Shown: piece by piece, positions 16,601-25,537 of the stretch
How the letters are laid out: each line of letters starts with the position of its first letter
How positions within the stretch are numbered: position 1 is the stretch's first letter
Source of the DNA: Tannerellaceae bacterium
Lineage (GTDB): Bacteria > Bacteroidota > Bacteroidia > Bacteroidales > Tannerellaceae
DNA length: 39,526 nucleotides
Direction of reading: 5' to 3'
Assembly: GCA_031266215.1 (NCBI GenBank)
Contig: JAISBL010000035.1
Span: 1 to 39,526 of the forward strand
Program-made: the position numbers and the translations under genes
Notes under the pieces: generated by a model
Seen by the model: only the letters and a program-made list of their open reading frames with translations
What the model was told of the DNA's origin: nothing
The model's database searches: none

Positions 16601-16661
16601 TACAAAGTCCTCTTTTCCTCGTATAGCTTCTTTGCTCTCCGCGGTTTATAACCAATGTCAT
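13608..16661 (-). CDS. Fusion of an endonuclease/exonuclease/phosphatase domain and a GH92 alpha-mannosidase
   Basis: 1017 aa. After a signal-peptide-like hydrophobic stretch (about residues 19-36) comes an EEP domain (about 43-295): TFNLRMD, GTQEAF, VHYDHQG, GDFNATPES, RLDYIFV and SDHYPV, so metal-dependent phosphatase or phosphodiesterase residues look intact. A GH92 domain follows (about 303-1000): VNPLMGN, DDWIWDTYRAAHPL, HVPYLYNYAGQPW and GVPG-D905-E-D907-GGGMSAF, with the catalytic-base Asp pair kept. GH92 enzymes are calcium-dependent exo-alpha-mannosidases. The two activities are usually separate genes. It follows a small lipoprotein gene by two bases. The ATG at 16661 is preferred to an overlapping GTG at 16667. 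Confidence 0.85.
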   Translation of the reverse strand: MTLVINRGEQRSYTRKRGLCIAGMVFLLATTQAVYAEGRSSLNVATFNLRMDTPSDGNDSWPNRKEKVKGLIRFHDFDIFGTQEAFIHQIKDILELKAYDYAGVGRDDGMEAGEHSAIFYKKDRFEALDKGNYWLSLTPEVPSFGWDAKIRRICSWAKFKDRANGNVFYFFCVHYDHQGTVARRESSLLMLERIKSIAGDTPFFCTGDFNATPESEPIQIIYKDGTLVDSKQITAIPPYGTKGTFHGFNVNDPAQDRLDYIFVSKGIRVNKYGVLNDIQYGHFPSDHYPVMINAEISPTFDPVDYVNPLMGNISHMLVPTYPTVHLPNSMMRVFPVRSDYTGNVLKGLPLMVVNHRSASTLNVIPWQGDESGISAGMTLSYDREKVSPYRYRVYLDEARIDVDYAPSHQSAVYSFGFEKGEAPWLVLQSRGGVFNADGNVIQGFQTLGGRNGKEPARLFFHIQTDVFPVEVTGKTDGSLMALRYPENTAAIGLRYGVSFISEEQAKANLEREIQDYDVEAVAMQGRKAWNEALGKIKIQGGEEDEKTVFYTSLYRVFERPVNISEDGRYFSGFDGQVHSDGGRPFYTDDWIWDTYRAAHPLRVIIDKDVENDIVNSYLLMAEQAGTNWIPTFPGVTGDSRSMNSTHSIAMVIDAYNKGIRGFDLEKAYAACRQGLEERSVIPWSDLPAGELDAFYREKGYFPALKPGEKETVPGVHSWEKRQPMAVTLGTSYDHWCLSLIARELGRTEEADYYLQCSYNYRNVFNPSTGFFHPKDKDGNFIEPFDYRISGGPGARDYYDENNGYVYRWDVQHNIADLIDLIGGNGPFINALEDMYNTPYGMPRWEFYNTLPDHTGNVGMFSMANEPSLHVPYLYNYAGQPWRTQKRIRNLLQQWFRNDLMGVPGDEDGGGMSAFVAFSLIGFYPVTPGSPTYNIGSPAFPYVKINLGDGKYFEIRANKASGENKYIQSARLNGQALDQAWFNHADIAGGGVLELDMGPVANRSWGAAGPPPPSAVRK

Positions 16662-16663
16662 TC

Positions 16664-17152
16664 TCACTGTTCTATAATTTTATAAAGTAAATAATTCTGT
16701 TTGTCCTCGTCGAAGAACTTCAACTCCCCGGCTTCATATTCGTATGATTTGACTGAAAGCGCCATATCATAAAACAAATTGGCGTCTTCTACACTCTCGT
16801 ATACTTTAGTTGTTCCTATTAGGTTATGGTCGTTTGCGAGATTCACATTTATTCTATTAACTACGGCTCTGCCCGAAGCCGTACTGTCGGTGTCAAACGT
16901 AAGCGTATAACACTCTGCACAATCTTTTGGATCTAATTCTCTTAGCGTATCAGCCGGCACATTGACAATGCCGGATAATTTCCACACAGTTACTTTGAGT
17001 GCAGGGAACCGGCCGGGCAGGATTGGGTTAGTGTTATCGTCGTCACCTGGCGTCACAGACGTTTCCGTAAGATGGTCTTCCTTATCTTTCCCATCGCAGC
17101 CGCATAAGCATGCCACAGCAAAGCATGCAAATAAGAATAATGTCTTTTTCAT
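16664..17152 (-). CDS. Small lipoprotein, unknown function
   Basis: 162 aa. The ATG at 17152 gives a lipoprotein signal, MKKTLFLFACFAVACLCGC, with a lipobox Cys. The mature part holds WKLSGIVN, DCAECYTLTFDTDSTASGR and a C-terminal FYDMALSVKSYEYE, a pattern common in small Bacteroidales lipoproteins with a META-like beta fold. It is the first gene of a probable operon with the EEP-GH92 enzyme and may anchor or assist it at the envelope, which is inference. Confidence 0.75.
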   Translation of the reverse strand: MKKTLFLFACFAVACLCGCDGKDKEDHLTETSVTPGDDDNTNPILPGRFPALKVTVWKLSGIVNVPADTLRELDPKDCAECYTLTFDTDSTASGRAVVNRINVNLANDHNLIGTTKVYESVEDANLFYDMALSVKSYEYEAGELKFFDEDKQNYLLYKIIEQ

Positions 17153-17218
17153 GATTATAATTTTAATTTGGTGAACCATTACAACAACACAATCTCAAAC
17201 AGTATCTTAATTACCTCG

Positions 17219-17226
17219 CAAAGGTA
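17219..17226 (-). promoter_or_regulatory. -7 box for the lipoprotein/GH92 operon
   Basis: Minus strand reads TACCTTTG, 66 bases upstream of the ATG at 17152. No good -33 match. Confidence 0.5.
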
Positions 17227-17396
17227 AAAAAAACAACACTTCAGGCGCATTTGTTCTCGTTTGGAACTCCCCAGGCGGGAGCAATTTTTCTTGCCGCTTG
17301 CATTACGCCATTCACCATACACATATTTTCGCAAAAAGCGGTTTTAGGGTAATAGATGTCGAAACATCGGATTTTTATGGAGAAAACGAAATAAAA

Positions 17397-17428
17397 TTTG
17401 GTGTAATAAAAAACTTTTACTTCCTTTG
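17397..17428 (+). promoter_or_regulatory. -33/-7 promoter of the ECF sigma factor gene
   Basis: TTTG at 17397-17400, a 20-base spacer and TTCCTTTG (one mismatch to TAnnTTTG) at 17421-17428. The leader to the ATG at 17517 is about 80 bases. The rest of the 17227-17396 gap shows nothing I recognise. Confidence 0.6.
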
Positions 17429-17516
17429 CTTCACTAAAAAAATAGAATTGTATAATATCTAAACTATAATAGCCTATAGCAGAACATTACTCGAAGAAAT
17501 TTTAAAACAGAAAGTA

Positions 17517-18110
17517 ATGAATACATTTAAAATAATGGGCGACGAAGAGTTGGTCGTCCTTTATGCTAAAGGCGAAAATACAGCTTTTGATGTTTTGTTG
17601 GATCGTTATAAGAGGTGTGTCTACTCCTATATTTACTTTATTGTGCGAAGTAAAAGCCTTACTGAAGATATTTTTCAGGAAACATTCGTGAAGGCTATCA
17701 TGACTATCAAACAAGGGCGTTATACCGAGAATGGGAAATTCAAAGCATGGATTACACGCATTGCACATAATCTGATTATTGATTATTTCCGTCAGGAACG
17801 CAGTGAAAATACGCTTTCCAATGATGAGATGGATGTCGACTTGTTTAACAACATTAAACTATGCGATGGTACCATCGAAGGCCGTTTGATACGTCATCAG
17901 GTATTATCTGATGTTAAAAAACTTATACGTCACTTGCCTGAAAGCCAGCGTGAAGTGTTAGAAATGCGTTATTATCAGGAATTAAGCTTCAAAGAAATAG
18001 CTGAGGCTACTGGTGTAAGTATAAACACCGCATTGGGACGTATGCGCTACGCCATACTGAATATGCGGAAGATGATTGAAGAAAATAAAATGGAATTATC
18101 TTTGGCATAA
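17517..18110 (+). CDS. ECF-type RNA polymerase sigma factor (orphan)
   Basis: 197 aa. Region 2 (about residues 22-95) includes the DIFQETFVKA segment that binds core polymerase. Region 4 (about 135-185) has the helix-turn-helix LSFKEIAEATGVSINTALGRMRYA. No anti-sigma gene lies next to it: the gene before is on the other strand and aspS follows with its own -7 box. It may be controlled by expression level or by an anti-sigma elsewhere. Confidence 0.9.
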   Translation: MNTFKIMGDEELVVLYAKGENTAFDVLLDRYKRCVYSYIYFIVRSKSLTEDIFQETFVKAIMTIKQGRYTENGKFKAWITRIAHNLIIDYFRQERSENTLSNDEMDVDLFNNIKLCDGTIEGRLIRHQVLSDVKKLIRHLPESQREVLEMRYYQELSFKEIAEATGVSINTALGRMRYAILNMRKMIEENKMELSLA

Positions 18111-18261
18111 AATATTGAGAGAGCTTTTGCATGCTTTGATTATAACAAAAGGTTTTGCCATAATTATGAAACAGCTTTTGATTCAGCCGAATAAATGGTG
18201 AAATCACATCTATAAAATTATTATCGAATAAAATTTAAACAGACTCTTAATTTAGTGCGCT

Positions 18262-18269
18262 TACCTTTG
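18262..18269 (+). promoter_or_regulatory. -7 box upstream of aspS, inside a dyad
   Basis: TACCTTTG, 83 bases before the ATG. The box falls within an inverted repeat CTTACC (18260-18265) with GGTAAG (18282-18287), and the second half resembles the array A and B repeat half-site. Confidence 0.55.
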
Positions 18270-18352
18270 GTTGTCTGACCTGGTAAGGTGAGTGTGATTT
18301 ATTTTCTATAAATTTGCCGCATTAATTATTTAGTAATATAGCACATAATATA

Positions 18353-20095
18353 ATGTATAGAACAAAAACTTGTGGAGAATTACGGGCATCTGATGCAGAG
18401 CAGATTGTGACGCTGGCCGGGTGGGTTCATAAAAACCGTAAAATGGGAGGAATGACGTTTGTTGATATACGTGACCGATACGGCATTACTCAATTAATAT
18501 TTAGCGCCGGCCTTTGTGAGATGGCTAATAAGCTGGGGCGTGAATACGTAATCCGGGTTACTGGCACCGTGAAAGAACGTTCTAACAAAAACTTTAATAT
18601 TCCTACAGGAGAGATTGAGTTGGAGGTATCGGAATTAACCGTATTAAACGTTTCAGCCACTCCGCCGTTCACCATCGAAGACGATACCGACGGCGGCGAT
18701 GATTTGCGTATGAAATACCGTTACCTTGACTTGCGCCGCAACGCGGTGCGTTCGAATCTCGAACTCCGGTACCGAATGACAATCGAAGTGCGCAACTACC
18801 TTGACAAACACGGTTTCATCGAAGTAGAAACGCCTCAGCTAATAAGTTCTACTCCGGAAGGTGCGCGTGACTTTGTAGTACCTTCGCGAATGAATCCGGG
18901 CCAGTTCTACGCTCTTCCACAATCACCACAGACGTTTAAACAACTGTTAATGGTGTCGGGCTTCGACCGGTATTTCCAGATTGTAAAATGTTTCCGCGAC
19001 GAAGACCTGCGTGCCGACCGTCAGCCGGAATTTACACAGATAGATTGCGAGATGAGTTTCGTGGGACAAAACGACGTGTTGGACATTTTTGAGGGCATGT
19101 CGAAACACCTGTTCAAAAGTATACTTGGTATTGAGATCGAGGAGGCGTTTCCACGCATGACCTGGCATGAGGCGATGAAATATTATGGTTCCGACAAGCC
19201 GGACATCCGCTTCGGTATGAAGATTGTTGAATTGAATAATATCTTGAAGGGATGCGGTTTCACGATTTTTGACACTGCCGCATATATCGGAGGTATCTGC
19301 CTCCAAGGCGCAGCTAACTATACTCGCAAGCAACTTGATGCATTGACAGACTTCGTTAAACGTCCTCAAATCGGTGCCAAAGGACTTGTATATGCTCGTG
19401 TGGAAACTGACGGTGTGAAATCAAGCGTGGATAAATTTTATTCACAGGCTGTATTGCAGCATATGAAAGAAGCATTTGCTGCGCAACCGGGTGACCTCAT
19501 TCTCATTCTGTCTGGCGACGATGTAATGAAGACTCGTAAGCAGCTCAGTGAACTGCGCCTTGAAGCAGGTAACCAATTAGGGCTTCGCAACAAAAGTACA
19601 TTTGCATGTCTGTGGGTGACAGATTTTCCACTGTTTGAATGGAGCGAAGAAGATCAACGCTATTACGCCATGCATCATCCATTTACTTCCCCCAGGCCGG
19701 AAGATATTCACCTGCTTGATAGTAATCCGGGAGCAGTTCGCGCCAATGCGTATGATATGATAATCAATGGTGTGGAAATAGGTGGTGGCTCTATTCGTAT
19801 TCACGAAAGCGGATTGCAGAACAAGATATTCCGTCTGCTCGGATTTACCCAGGAAAAAGCGCAGGCTCAATTTGGGTTTCTGATCAATGCTTTCAGATAT
19901 GGCGCGCCACCTCACGGCGGACTGGCATACGGACTTGACCGTTGGGTCTCACTCTTTGCAGGATTGGAATCTATTCGCGACTGCATTGCTTTCCCCAAAA
20001 ACAATTCCGGTCGCGATGTCATGATTGATGCGCCATCTTATATTGCACAATCTCAATTAGACGAACTAAATCTCTCTATCGTACATGTACATTAG
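18353..20095 (+). CDS. aspS: Aspartyl-tRNA synthetase
   Basis: 580 aa, the normal bacterial length. Charges tRNA-Asp. N-terminal OB-fold anticodon-binding domain (about 1-110), then a class II catalytic core: motif 2 [18 protein letters not shown], a bacterial insertion (GAD) domain, and motif 3 GLAYGLDRW near the C-terminus. Its last 11 bases overlap the next gene, starting a tightly packed cluster of four. Confidence 0.98.
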   Translation: MYRTKTCGELRASDAEQIVTLAGWVHKNRKMGGMTFVDIRDRYGITQLIFSAGLCEMANKLGREYVIRVTGTVKERSNKNFNIPTGEIELEVSELTVLNVSATPPFTIEDDTDGGDDLRMKYRYLDLRRNAVRSNLELRYRMTIEVRNYLDKHGFIEVETPQLISSTPEGARDFVVPSRMNPGQFYALPQSPQTFKQLLMVSGFDRYFQIVKCFRDEDLRADRQPEFTQIDCEMSFVGQNDVLDIFEGMSKHLFKSILGIEIEEAFPRMTWHEAMKYYGSDKPDIRFGMKIVELNNILKGCGFTIFDTAAYIGGICLQGAANYTRKQLDALTDFVKRPQIGAKGLVYARVETDGVKSSVDKFYSQAVLQHMKEAFAAQPGDLILILSGDDVMKTRKQLSELRLEAGNQLGLRNKSTFACLWVTDFPLFEWSEEDQRYYAMHHPFTSPRPEDIHLLDSNPGAVRANAYDMIINGVEIGGGSIRIHESGLQNKIFRLLGFTQEKAQAQFGFLINAFRYGAPPHGGLAYGLDRWVSLFAGLESIRDCIAFPKNNSGRDVMIDAPSYIAQSQLDELNLSIVHVH

Positions 20096-21176
20096 AGACA
20101 TATTGGAAGAGATTGAACTGCATGCACCACTTCCCTTGCAAGAAAGTTTTGATAATGCCGGCATATATACAGGGGATGTGAATCTGAAAGCCACCGGTGC
20201 ATTATTATGTCTGGACGTGACTGAGGCCGTAATAGATGAAGCCATTGAGAAAGAGTGTAACTTAATTGTTGCTCATCATCCACTGGTTTTCAAACCTCTT
20301 AAATCACTTACTGGAAAGACATACATAGAACGTTGCATGATAAAGGCTTGCAAAAACAACATAGTGATTTACGCCGCGCACACGAATCTGGACAATGCCA
20401 GCTATGGTGTAAATTACCATTTAGGCAAGTTGATAGGACTTCATAACATGAATATCCTAAATCCGCACCAAAATTCATTAGTGAAACTTGTCACGTTTGT
20501 TCCGGCTGCTTTTGCCGAGGTTGTACGCGAAGTTTTATTTCAGGCAGGTGCCGGGCATATTGGAAAGTATGACTTATGCAGTTTCAATATGGAAGGAGAT
20601 GGAACATTCCGTGCAAACAAAGGTTGTCAGCCATTTTGCGGAGAGATAGGCAAAACACATTACGAAAAAGAAGTACGCATAGAAACAATCCTTCCGTCTT
20701 TCATAAAAGATGCGGTTATAAGTGCTCTGCGACTTGTACATCCCTATGAAGAGCCGGTATTCGACATATATCCACTGAACAACAACTGGACTACAGTTGG
20801 TTCCGGTATTATAGGCGAAATGTCTGCGAGCGAAAATGTCAAACATTTTCTACAACGGATTAAGAGGATATTTCACTCATCATGCGTAAAATATTCCGCT
20901 TTCACAAATGATATACGTAAAGTAGCCATATGTGGTGGTAGTGGAGCGTTCCTAATTCCCAAAGCAATTGCTTTAAAGGCAGACGCGTTTATAACCGGCG
21001 AAGCTCGTTATAACGACTTCTATGATGTGGAAAACAAAATATTGCTAACTGTCATCGGACATCATGAGTCTGAAGTATGTACAAAAGACATCTTTTATCA
21101 GATAATATCAAAAAAATTCCCTACTTTCGCACTGCATTTTTCTAGCGTTGATTTAAATCCAGTTAAATATTTATAG
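20085..21176 (+). CDS. Nif3-like dinuclear metal-centre protein
   Basis: 363 aa. Member of the NIF3/YbgI family (annotated as GTP cyclohydrolase I type 2 homologues), whose function is unresolved. Metal-ligand motifs are visible: [11 protein letters not shown] near residue 65, [10 protein letters not shown] near 105, and the C-terminal [10 protein letters not shown]...VIGHHESE. The 360-residue length shows the middle PII-like insertion of long family members. It overlaps aspS by 11 bases and is followed after one base by the zinc-ribbon gene, a pairing common in Bacteroidetes. Confidence 0.92.
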   Translation: MYIRDILEEIELHAPLPLQESFDNAGIYTGDVNLKATGALLCLDVTEAVIDEAIEKECNLIVAHHPLVFKPLKSLTGKTYIERCMIKACKNNIVIYAAHTNLDNASYGVNYHLGKLIGLHNMNILNPHQNSLVKLVTFVPAAFAEVVREVLFQAGAGHIGKYDLCSFNMEGDGTFRANKGCQPFCGEIGKTHYEKEVRIETILPSFIKDAVISALRLVHPYEEPVFDIYPLNNNWTTVGSGIIGEMSASENVKHFLQRIKRIFHSSCVKYSAFTNDIRKVAICGGSGAFLIPKAIALKADAFITGEARYNDFYDVENKILLTVIGHHESEVCTKDIFYQIISKKFPTFALHFSSVDLNPVKYL

Positions 21177-21177
21177 A

Positions 21178-21939
21178 ATGGCAAAGAAAACATTAGTAGA
21201 AAAAGAATATACAGTTGAGGACAAGCTTTCTACACTATATCAACTTCAAATCATGCTGACTGAAATTGATAAGATTAAGACACTTCGTGGTGAACTTCCC
21301 CTGGAAGTTCAAGATCTCGAAGACGAAATTGCCGGATTGGAAACACGTCTTATAAATTATCAAACCGATATAAAAGAATATGATGCGTCTGTTATAACAC
21401 AACGAAATAAGATTCAAGATTCTACTTCCCTGATAGAAAGATATAAAAGTCAGTTGGATAACGTTCGCAATAACCGTGAATTTGATAACCTTTCCAAAGA
21501 AATCGAGTTTCAGGGACTGGAAATCGAATTTTGTGAGAAAAAAACACGTGAGCTTGCAAATGCTATTGACAATAAAAAAAAGGAAATCGCCCACTTATCA
21601 GAAACTTTGGAAGGGCGTAAAGCTGACTTGTTACAAAAACGTAGCGAATTGGAAGAGATTGTTTCCGAAACCAAGCAGGAAGAAGAAAAGCTGAGGGAAA
21701 AAGCAAAAAAATTGGAATCGGTTATTGAACCTCGCCTTCTGACCGCGTTTAAACGTATCCGTAAAGGAGCCAGAAATGGCTTGGCAATCGTATATATTCA
21801 ACGTGACGCTTGCGGCGGTTGCTTCAATAAAATCCCACCTCAAAAGCAAATGGATATCAAACTTCGTAAAAAGGTTATCGTTTGCGAATACTGTGGGCGT
21901 ATTATGATCGACCCTGAACTTGCAGGTGTAGAAGTTTAA
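21178..21939 (+). CDS. Coiled-coil protein with C4 zinc ribbon (zf-RING_7; HP0958/CT398-like)
   Basis: 253 aa. A long charged N-terminal region (about 20-190) rich in Glu, Lys and Leu heptads predicts an antiparallel coiled-coil hairpin. The C-terminal zinc ribbon uses C212-GG-C215 and C236-EY-C239. This architecture matches Helicobacter HP0958 and Chlamydia CT398, where the protein acts as a chaperone or RNA-linked factor; the role in Bacteroidetes is not established. One-base gaps on both sides show it is cotranscribed with the Nif3-like gene and tilS. Confidence 0.9.
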   Translation: MAKKTLVEKEYTVEDKLSTLYQLQIMLTEIDKIKTLRGELPLEVQDLEDEIAGLETRLINYQTDIKEYDASVITQRNKIQDSTSLIERYKSQLDNVRNNREFDNLSKEIEFQGLEIEFCEKKTRELANAIDNKKKEIAHLSETLEGRKADLLQKRSELEEIVSETKQEEEKLREKAKKLESVIEPRLLTAFKRIRKGARNGLAIVYIQRDACGGCFNKIPPQKQMDIKLRKKVIVCEYCGRIMIDPELAGVEV

Positions 21940-21940
21940 A

Positions 21941-23278
21941 ATGCTATCTATTGTCCACGCTTACATAAATAAATATCACTTGTTGTCGGGAGAAAAACCG
22001 GTTATAGTGGGTTTAAGCGGAGGACAAGATTCTGTTGCATTGTTGACGATATTGATACGGCTAGGATATCGGTGTATTGCCGCTCACTGTAATTTTCATT
22101 TACGAAATGAAGAGTCAGATAGAGACGAAGTATTTGCGAAAAATTTTGCAAATAGGTTGGGTATACCTTTTTATAAAACAGATTTCGATACTATCCGGCA
22201 CGCCTCTGAGAAGCACATCTCTATTGAAATGACTGCACGAGAATTGCGCTATTGTTGGTTTGAAGAACTACGTCGGCAATTAGGTGGGCAAGCCATTGCT
22301 ATAGCTCATCACCGTGATGACAGCATAGAGACATTATTGATAAATTTGATACGGGGAACCGGCATCAAGGGATTGAAGGGTATAGAGCCGAAAAACGGTT
22401 TTGTGGTTCGTCCTTTGCTTGCTATAGGACGGGCAGAAATACAGGCATGGATAACAAATGAACAACTTTCATATGTTACTGACAGTAGTAATTTGTCTGA
22501 AATATATGTGCGAAACTTTATACGCCTTCGTGTATTGCCGTTGCTTGAAGATATCAATCCATCAGTGAAAGAGGCTATTGCGCGCACCTCGGGATATTTA
22601 TCGGCAGTGGAAACCATTTATATATCCGTTATTGAGAAAGCAAAAACAGTCGTGATAAAAGACGGCAATCGTATTTCAATCTCAGAATTATTGCAATTTC
22701 CTTCGCCTGAAGCAATACTTTACGAGTTACTCTCACCATTTCATTTCACCCGTGTCGTAACGGAAAATATATTTGCGTCTTTGCATAAAGAAGCCGGGAA
22801 AATATTTTATTCGCCTACACACCGATTGATAAAAGACAGGAACGCTCTGTTGATATCATCACTCGAAGAGACAAAAACGATAAGATTATACACGATTGAT
22901 AACGAGGAAGGTATGTGGCACGGGCCTATAAAACTTTCTTTTAAGAAGACTATTGTCGACAAGTCGTTTCATCTTTCGAAAAATAAATCTTACGCTTACT
23001 TTGACTACGATAAATTAAAATTTCCTCTTTTAGTCCGCATTTGGCAACCTGGTGACTGGTTTATACCTTTTGGGATGAAAGGGCGCAAAAAACTGAGTGA
23101 CTACTTTGTCGATCATCAATACAGTCTGATAGATAAAGAAAAAGTATGGCTTCTATGTAGTGGAGAGAATATTATATGGATAATCGGTGAACGAATAGAC
23201 AACCGTTTCGGTGTAAATAAAACAACAAAATATGTCTTATCAGTATTTTTTTCCAGGAATGATGTAATTGATGTGTAA
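21941..23278 (+). CDS. tilS: tRNA(Ile)-lysidine synthase
   Basis: 445 aa. Converts C34 of the CAU-anticodon tRNA-Ile to lysidine using ATP and lysine, making it read AUA. The PP-loop SGGQDS is at about residues 26-31, with the usual IAHHRDDSIETLLINLIRGTG segment and a C-terminal TilS domain (WQPGDWFIPFGMKGRKKLSDYF). Length fits the long type. Notably A+T-rich in codon use. Confidence 0.96.
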   Translation: MLSIVHAYINKYHLLSGEKPVIVGLSGGQDSVALLTILIRLGYRCIAAHCNFHLRNEESDRDEVFAKNFANRLGIPFYKTDFDTIRHASEKHISIEMTARELRYCWFEELRRQLGGQAIAIAHHRDDSIETLLINLIRGTGIKGLKGIEPKNGFVVRPLLAIGRAEIQAWITNEQLSYVTDSSNLSEIYVRNFIRLRVLPLLEDINPSVKEAIARTSGYLSAVETIYISVIEKAKTVVIKDGNRISISELLQFPSPEAILYELLSPFHFTRVVTENIFASLHKEAGKIFYSPTHRLIKDRNALLISSLEETKTIRLYTIDNEEGMWHGPIKLSFKKTIVDKSFHLSKNKSYAYFDYDKLKFPLLVRIWQPGDWFIPFGMKGRKKLSDYFVDHQYSLIDKEKVWLLCSGENIIWIIGERIDNRFGVNKTTKYVLSVFFSRNDVIDV

Positions 23279-23285
23279 AATATTT

Positions 23286-23293
23286 TACCTTTG
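23286..23293 (+). promoter_or_regulatory. -7 box for rho
   Basis: TACCTTTG starting eight bases after the tilS stop codon. A TTG at 23268-23270 is only 15 bases upstream, shorter than usual. The leader to the rho ATG would be about 145 bases, long enough for autoregulation, which is known for rho in other bacteria. Confidence 0.5.
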
Positions 23294-23445
23294 CACGATT
23301 ACTCCGCAGATATGTTGCTAATCATTCAAATTGGCTAAACAATCCGGTTATAAAATATCAATAGCAATTATACTTATTTGATTGTTCACGACTTGTGCCC
23401 AAGACGATATTATCACGTAATTCAGATTTTACACATTTCTTTAAT

Positions 23446-25527
23446 ATGCAGAAATATAATATTCTAGAACTTAACGAAAAACTTCTGCCCGATCTACAAA
23501 AAATAGCGGGAGAGTTAGGTATAAAAAAAGTTAGTTCCTTTAAAAAGGAAGAGCTTGTTTACAGAATTTTGGATGAACAAGCCATATCTATAGCCGGAAT
23601 TCAGGTGGGAAAAGCTAAAGTGAAAGAGGCCCGAAAAGCTAAAGAAAAAGAAGCACAGAAGGCAGGAAGACAAGCTAGAACCAAGAAAAATATCCAATCA
23701 TCTGTCACCCAACAAGGACAAATAGAAGCCGTAAAAAAAGAAACAAAAAACGAGTCCGTTGAGCCCAACACAGTATCACTTCATGCGCAGACAGAGATCC
23801 CGGCAGAAGAGATAAAAGAAAAAAGCGTCCAAAACGCTGGTCCCGGTAATGAAAAAAAATCTTCTATGGAGCGTAAAAAAAGAACTCGCATAGAAAAAAA
23901 TGAAAAAACGACAAGGAACGTCATAATTCCTTCGACTCCCCTAAATGATAAAAATGAAGTGGTTGTTACACCAACAGTCCCTACACAGATTACCGAATCT
24001 ACACCGTTAGCAGTAGCGCCGCTCAATGCGGTTACACAGACAGTTGTAAAAACATCTGAAAAGCCACTATTGCCTCCGGTAGTTTCTGAATACAAAGAAG
24101 AAGATGTTAAAGCAGCAGAAGGAATAAAAGCCAAGGAGAAAGAAGAAGAATTACCGCCCCATCCTACTGATGGAAAGAAAAGGATTGTCTTTAAACATCC
24201 AAGCGCTAACTCCTTACTCGACCAATTATTCCCTCTGACTCCTTCGCCGGCAAAATCTGAGCAAAAAAAAGCACAGAAAGAGCAAAAAGACCATGATAAT
24301 GTTCTCCGCCAAAATGGGAAACAGTCCAATCAGCAACAGCAAACCAATATCAACAGCTTGTCTGCAGCAGTGTCTTCAGTGGAGAAAATGTACGAATTTG
24401 AAGGTATCCTTGTCGGAACAGGTGTGCTTGAAATCATGCAGGATGGCTATGGTTTCCTTCGTTCGTCCGACTATAATTATCTGACTTCTCCCGACGATAT
24501 TTATGTGTCTCAATCTCAAATAAAACTATTCGGACTACGCACAGGTGATATTGTAGAAGGTCCCATTCGTCCGCCAAAAGAAGGTGAAAAATACTTCCCT
24601 TTAGTGAAAGTAGACCGAATCAACGGTCGCACACCGGAAGAAGTACGCGACCGCGTCCCATTTGACCATTTAACTCCGCTTTTCCCCGATGAAAAGTTTA
24701 TGCTCACTGCACGGAAGTCACCTAAAGTATATGATAATATTGCCGTTCGTATAGTTGACCTGTTCTCTCCTATCGGCAAAGGACAACGCGGATTAATCGT
24801 AGCTCAACCAAAGACAGGTAAGACGATGTTATTGAAAGATGTAGCTAATGCTATAGCCACTAATCATCCGGGGGTGTATATGATTGTTCTTTTAATTGAC
24901 GAACGTCCTGAAGAAGTCACAGACATGGCTCGTAGCGTTGATGCAGAAGTGATTGCCTCTACATTTGACGAACCAGCGGAACGCCATGTCAAAATAGCCG
25001 AAATTGTTTTGAATAAAGCGAAACGTATGGTAGAATGTGGTCACGACGTTGTAATACTTTTAGATTCTATTACGCGATTAGCGCGTGCATATAATACTGT
25101 ACAACCAGCATCCGGCAAGGTACTTTCAGGTGGTGTGGATGCTAATGCATTGCAGAAACCAAAGCGTTTTTTCGGTGCTGCCCGTAACATTGAGAACGGA
25201 GGCAGTCTGACAATCCTGGCAACAGCTCTAACAGAGACCGGTTCCAAGATGGATGATGTAATCTTTGAAGAATTCAAAGGTACCGGTAATATGGAACTGC
25301 AATTAGACCGTAAGCTATCAAACAAGCGTATTTATCCGGCGGTCGACATAATTGCTTCAAGCACGCGCCGCGACGATCTGTTGCAGGATGAAGCTTCGGT
25401 CAACCGTATGTGGATACTACGCAAATACTTGTCAGACATGAATTCAATAGAAGCAATGGAGTTTGTCAAAAAACGGATGGAGCAAACCTATGACAACATG
25501 GAGTTCTTGGCTTCTATGAATGGATAA
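23446..25527 (+). CDS. rho: Transcription termination factor Rho with large disordered insertion
   Basis: 694 aa against about 420 in E. coli. Hexameric RNA helicase that ends transcripts. Rho_N helical domain at residues 1-52, then a roughly 260-residue low-complexity insertion rich in Lys, Glu, Gln, Thr and Pro (about 55-315), then the RNA-binding cold-shock fold ([15 protein letters not shown]) and the ATPase with Walker A PKTGKT and [15 protein letters not shown]. The insertion is typical of Bacteroidetes Rho; in B. thetaiotaomicron it is reported to drive phase separation. The ATG at 23446 gives the normal N-terminus; a GTG at 23395 is less likely. Confidence 0.97.
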   Translation: MQKYNILELNEKLLPDLQKIAGELGIKKVSSFKKEELVYRILDEQAISIAGIQVGKAKVKEARKAKEKEAQKAGRQARTKKNIQSSVTQQGQIEAVKKETKNESVEPNTVSLHAQTEIPAEEIKEKSVQNAGPGNEKKSSMERKKRTRIEKNEKTTRNVIIPSTPLNDKNEVVVTPTVPTQITESTPLAVAPLNAVTQTVVKTSEKPLLPPVVSEYKEEDVKAAEGIKAKEKEEELPPHPTDGKKRIVFKHPSANSLLDQLFPLTPSPAKSEQKKAQKEQKDHDNVLRQNGKQSNQQQQTNINSLSAAVSSVEKMYEFEGILVGTGVLEIMQDGYGFLRSSDYNYLTSPDDIYVSQSQIKLFGLRTGDIVEGPIRPPKEGEKYFPLVKVDRINGRTPEEVRDRVPFDHLTPLFPDEKFMLTARKSPKVYDNIAVRIVDLFSPIGKGQRGLIVAQPKTGKTMLLKDVANAIATNHPGVYMIVLLIDERPEEVTDMARSVDAEVIASTFDEPAERHVKIAEIVLNKAKRMVECGHDVVILLDSITRLARAYNTVQPASGKVLSGGVDANALQKPKRFFGAARNIENGGSLTILATALTETGSKMDDVIFEEFKGTGNMELQLDRKLSNKRIYPAVDIIASSTRRDDLLQDEASVNRMWILRKYLSDMNSIEAMEFVKKRMEQTYDNMEFLASMNG

Positions 25528-25537
25528 GCCTATTCTC

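Noticed and set aside
18751..18770. TTCGAATC-like tRNA T-arm signal
   Set aside because: It lies inside aspS coding sequence and no cloverleaf surrounds it. I found no tRNA or rRNA gene in the window.
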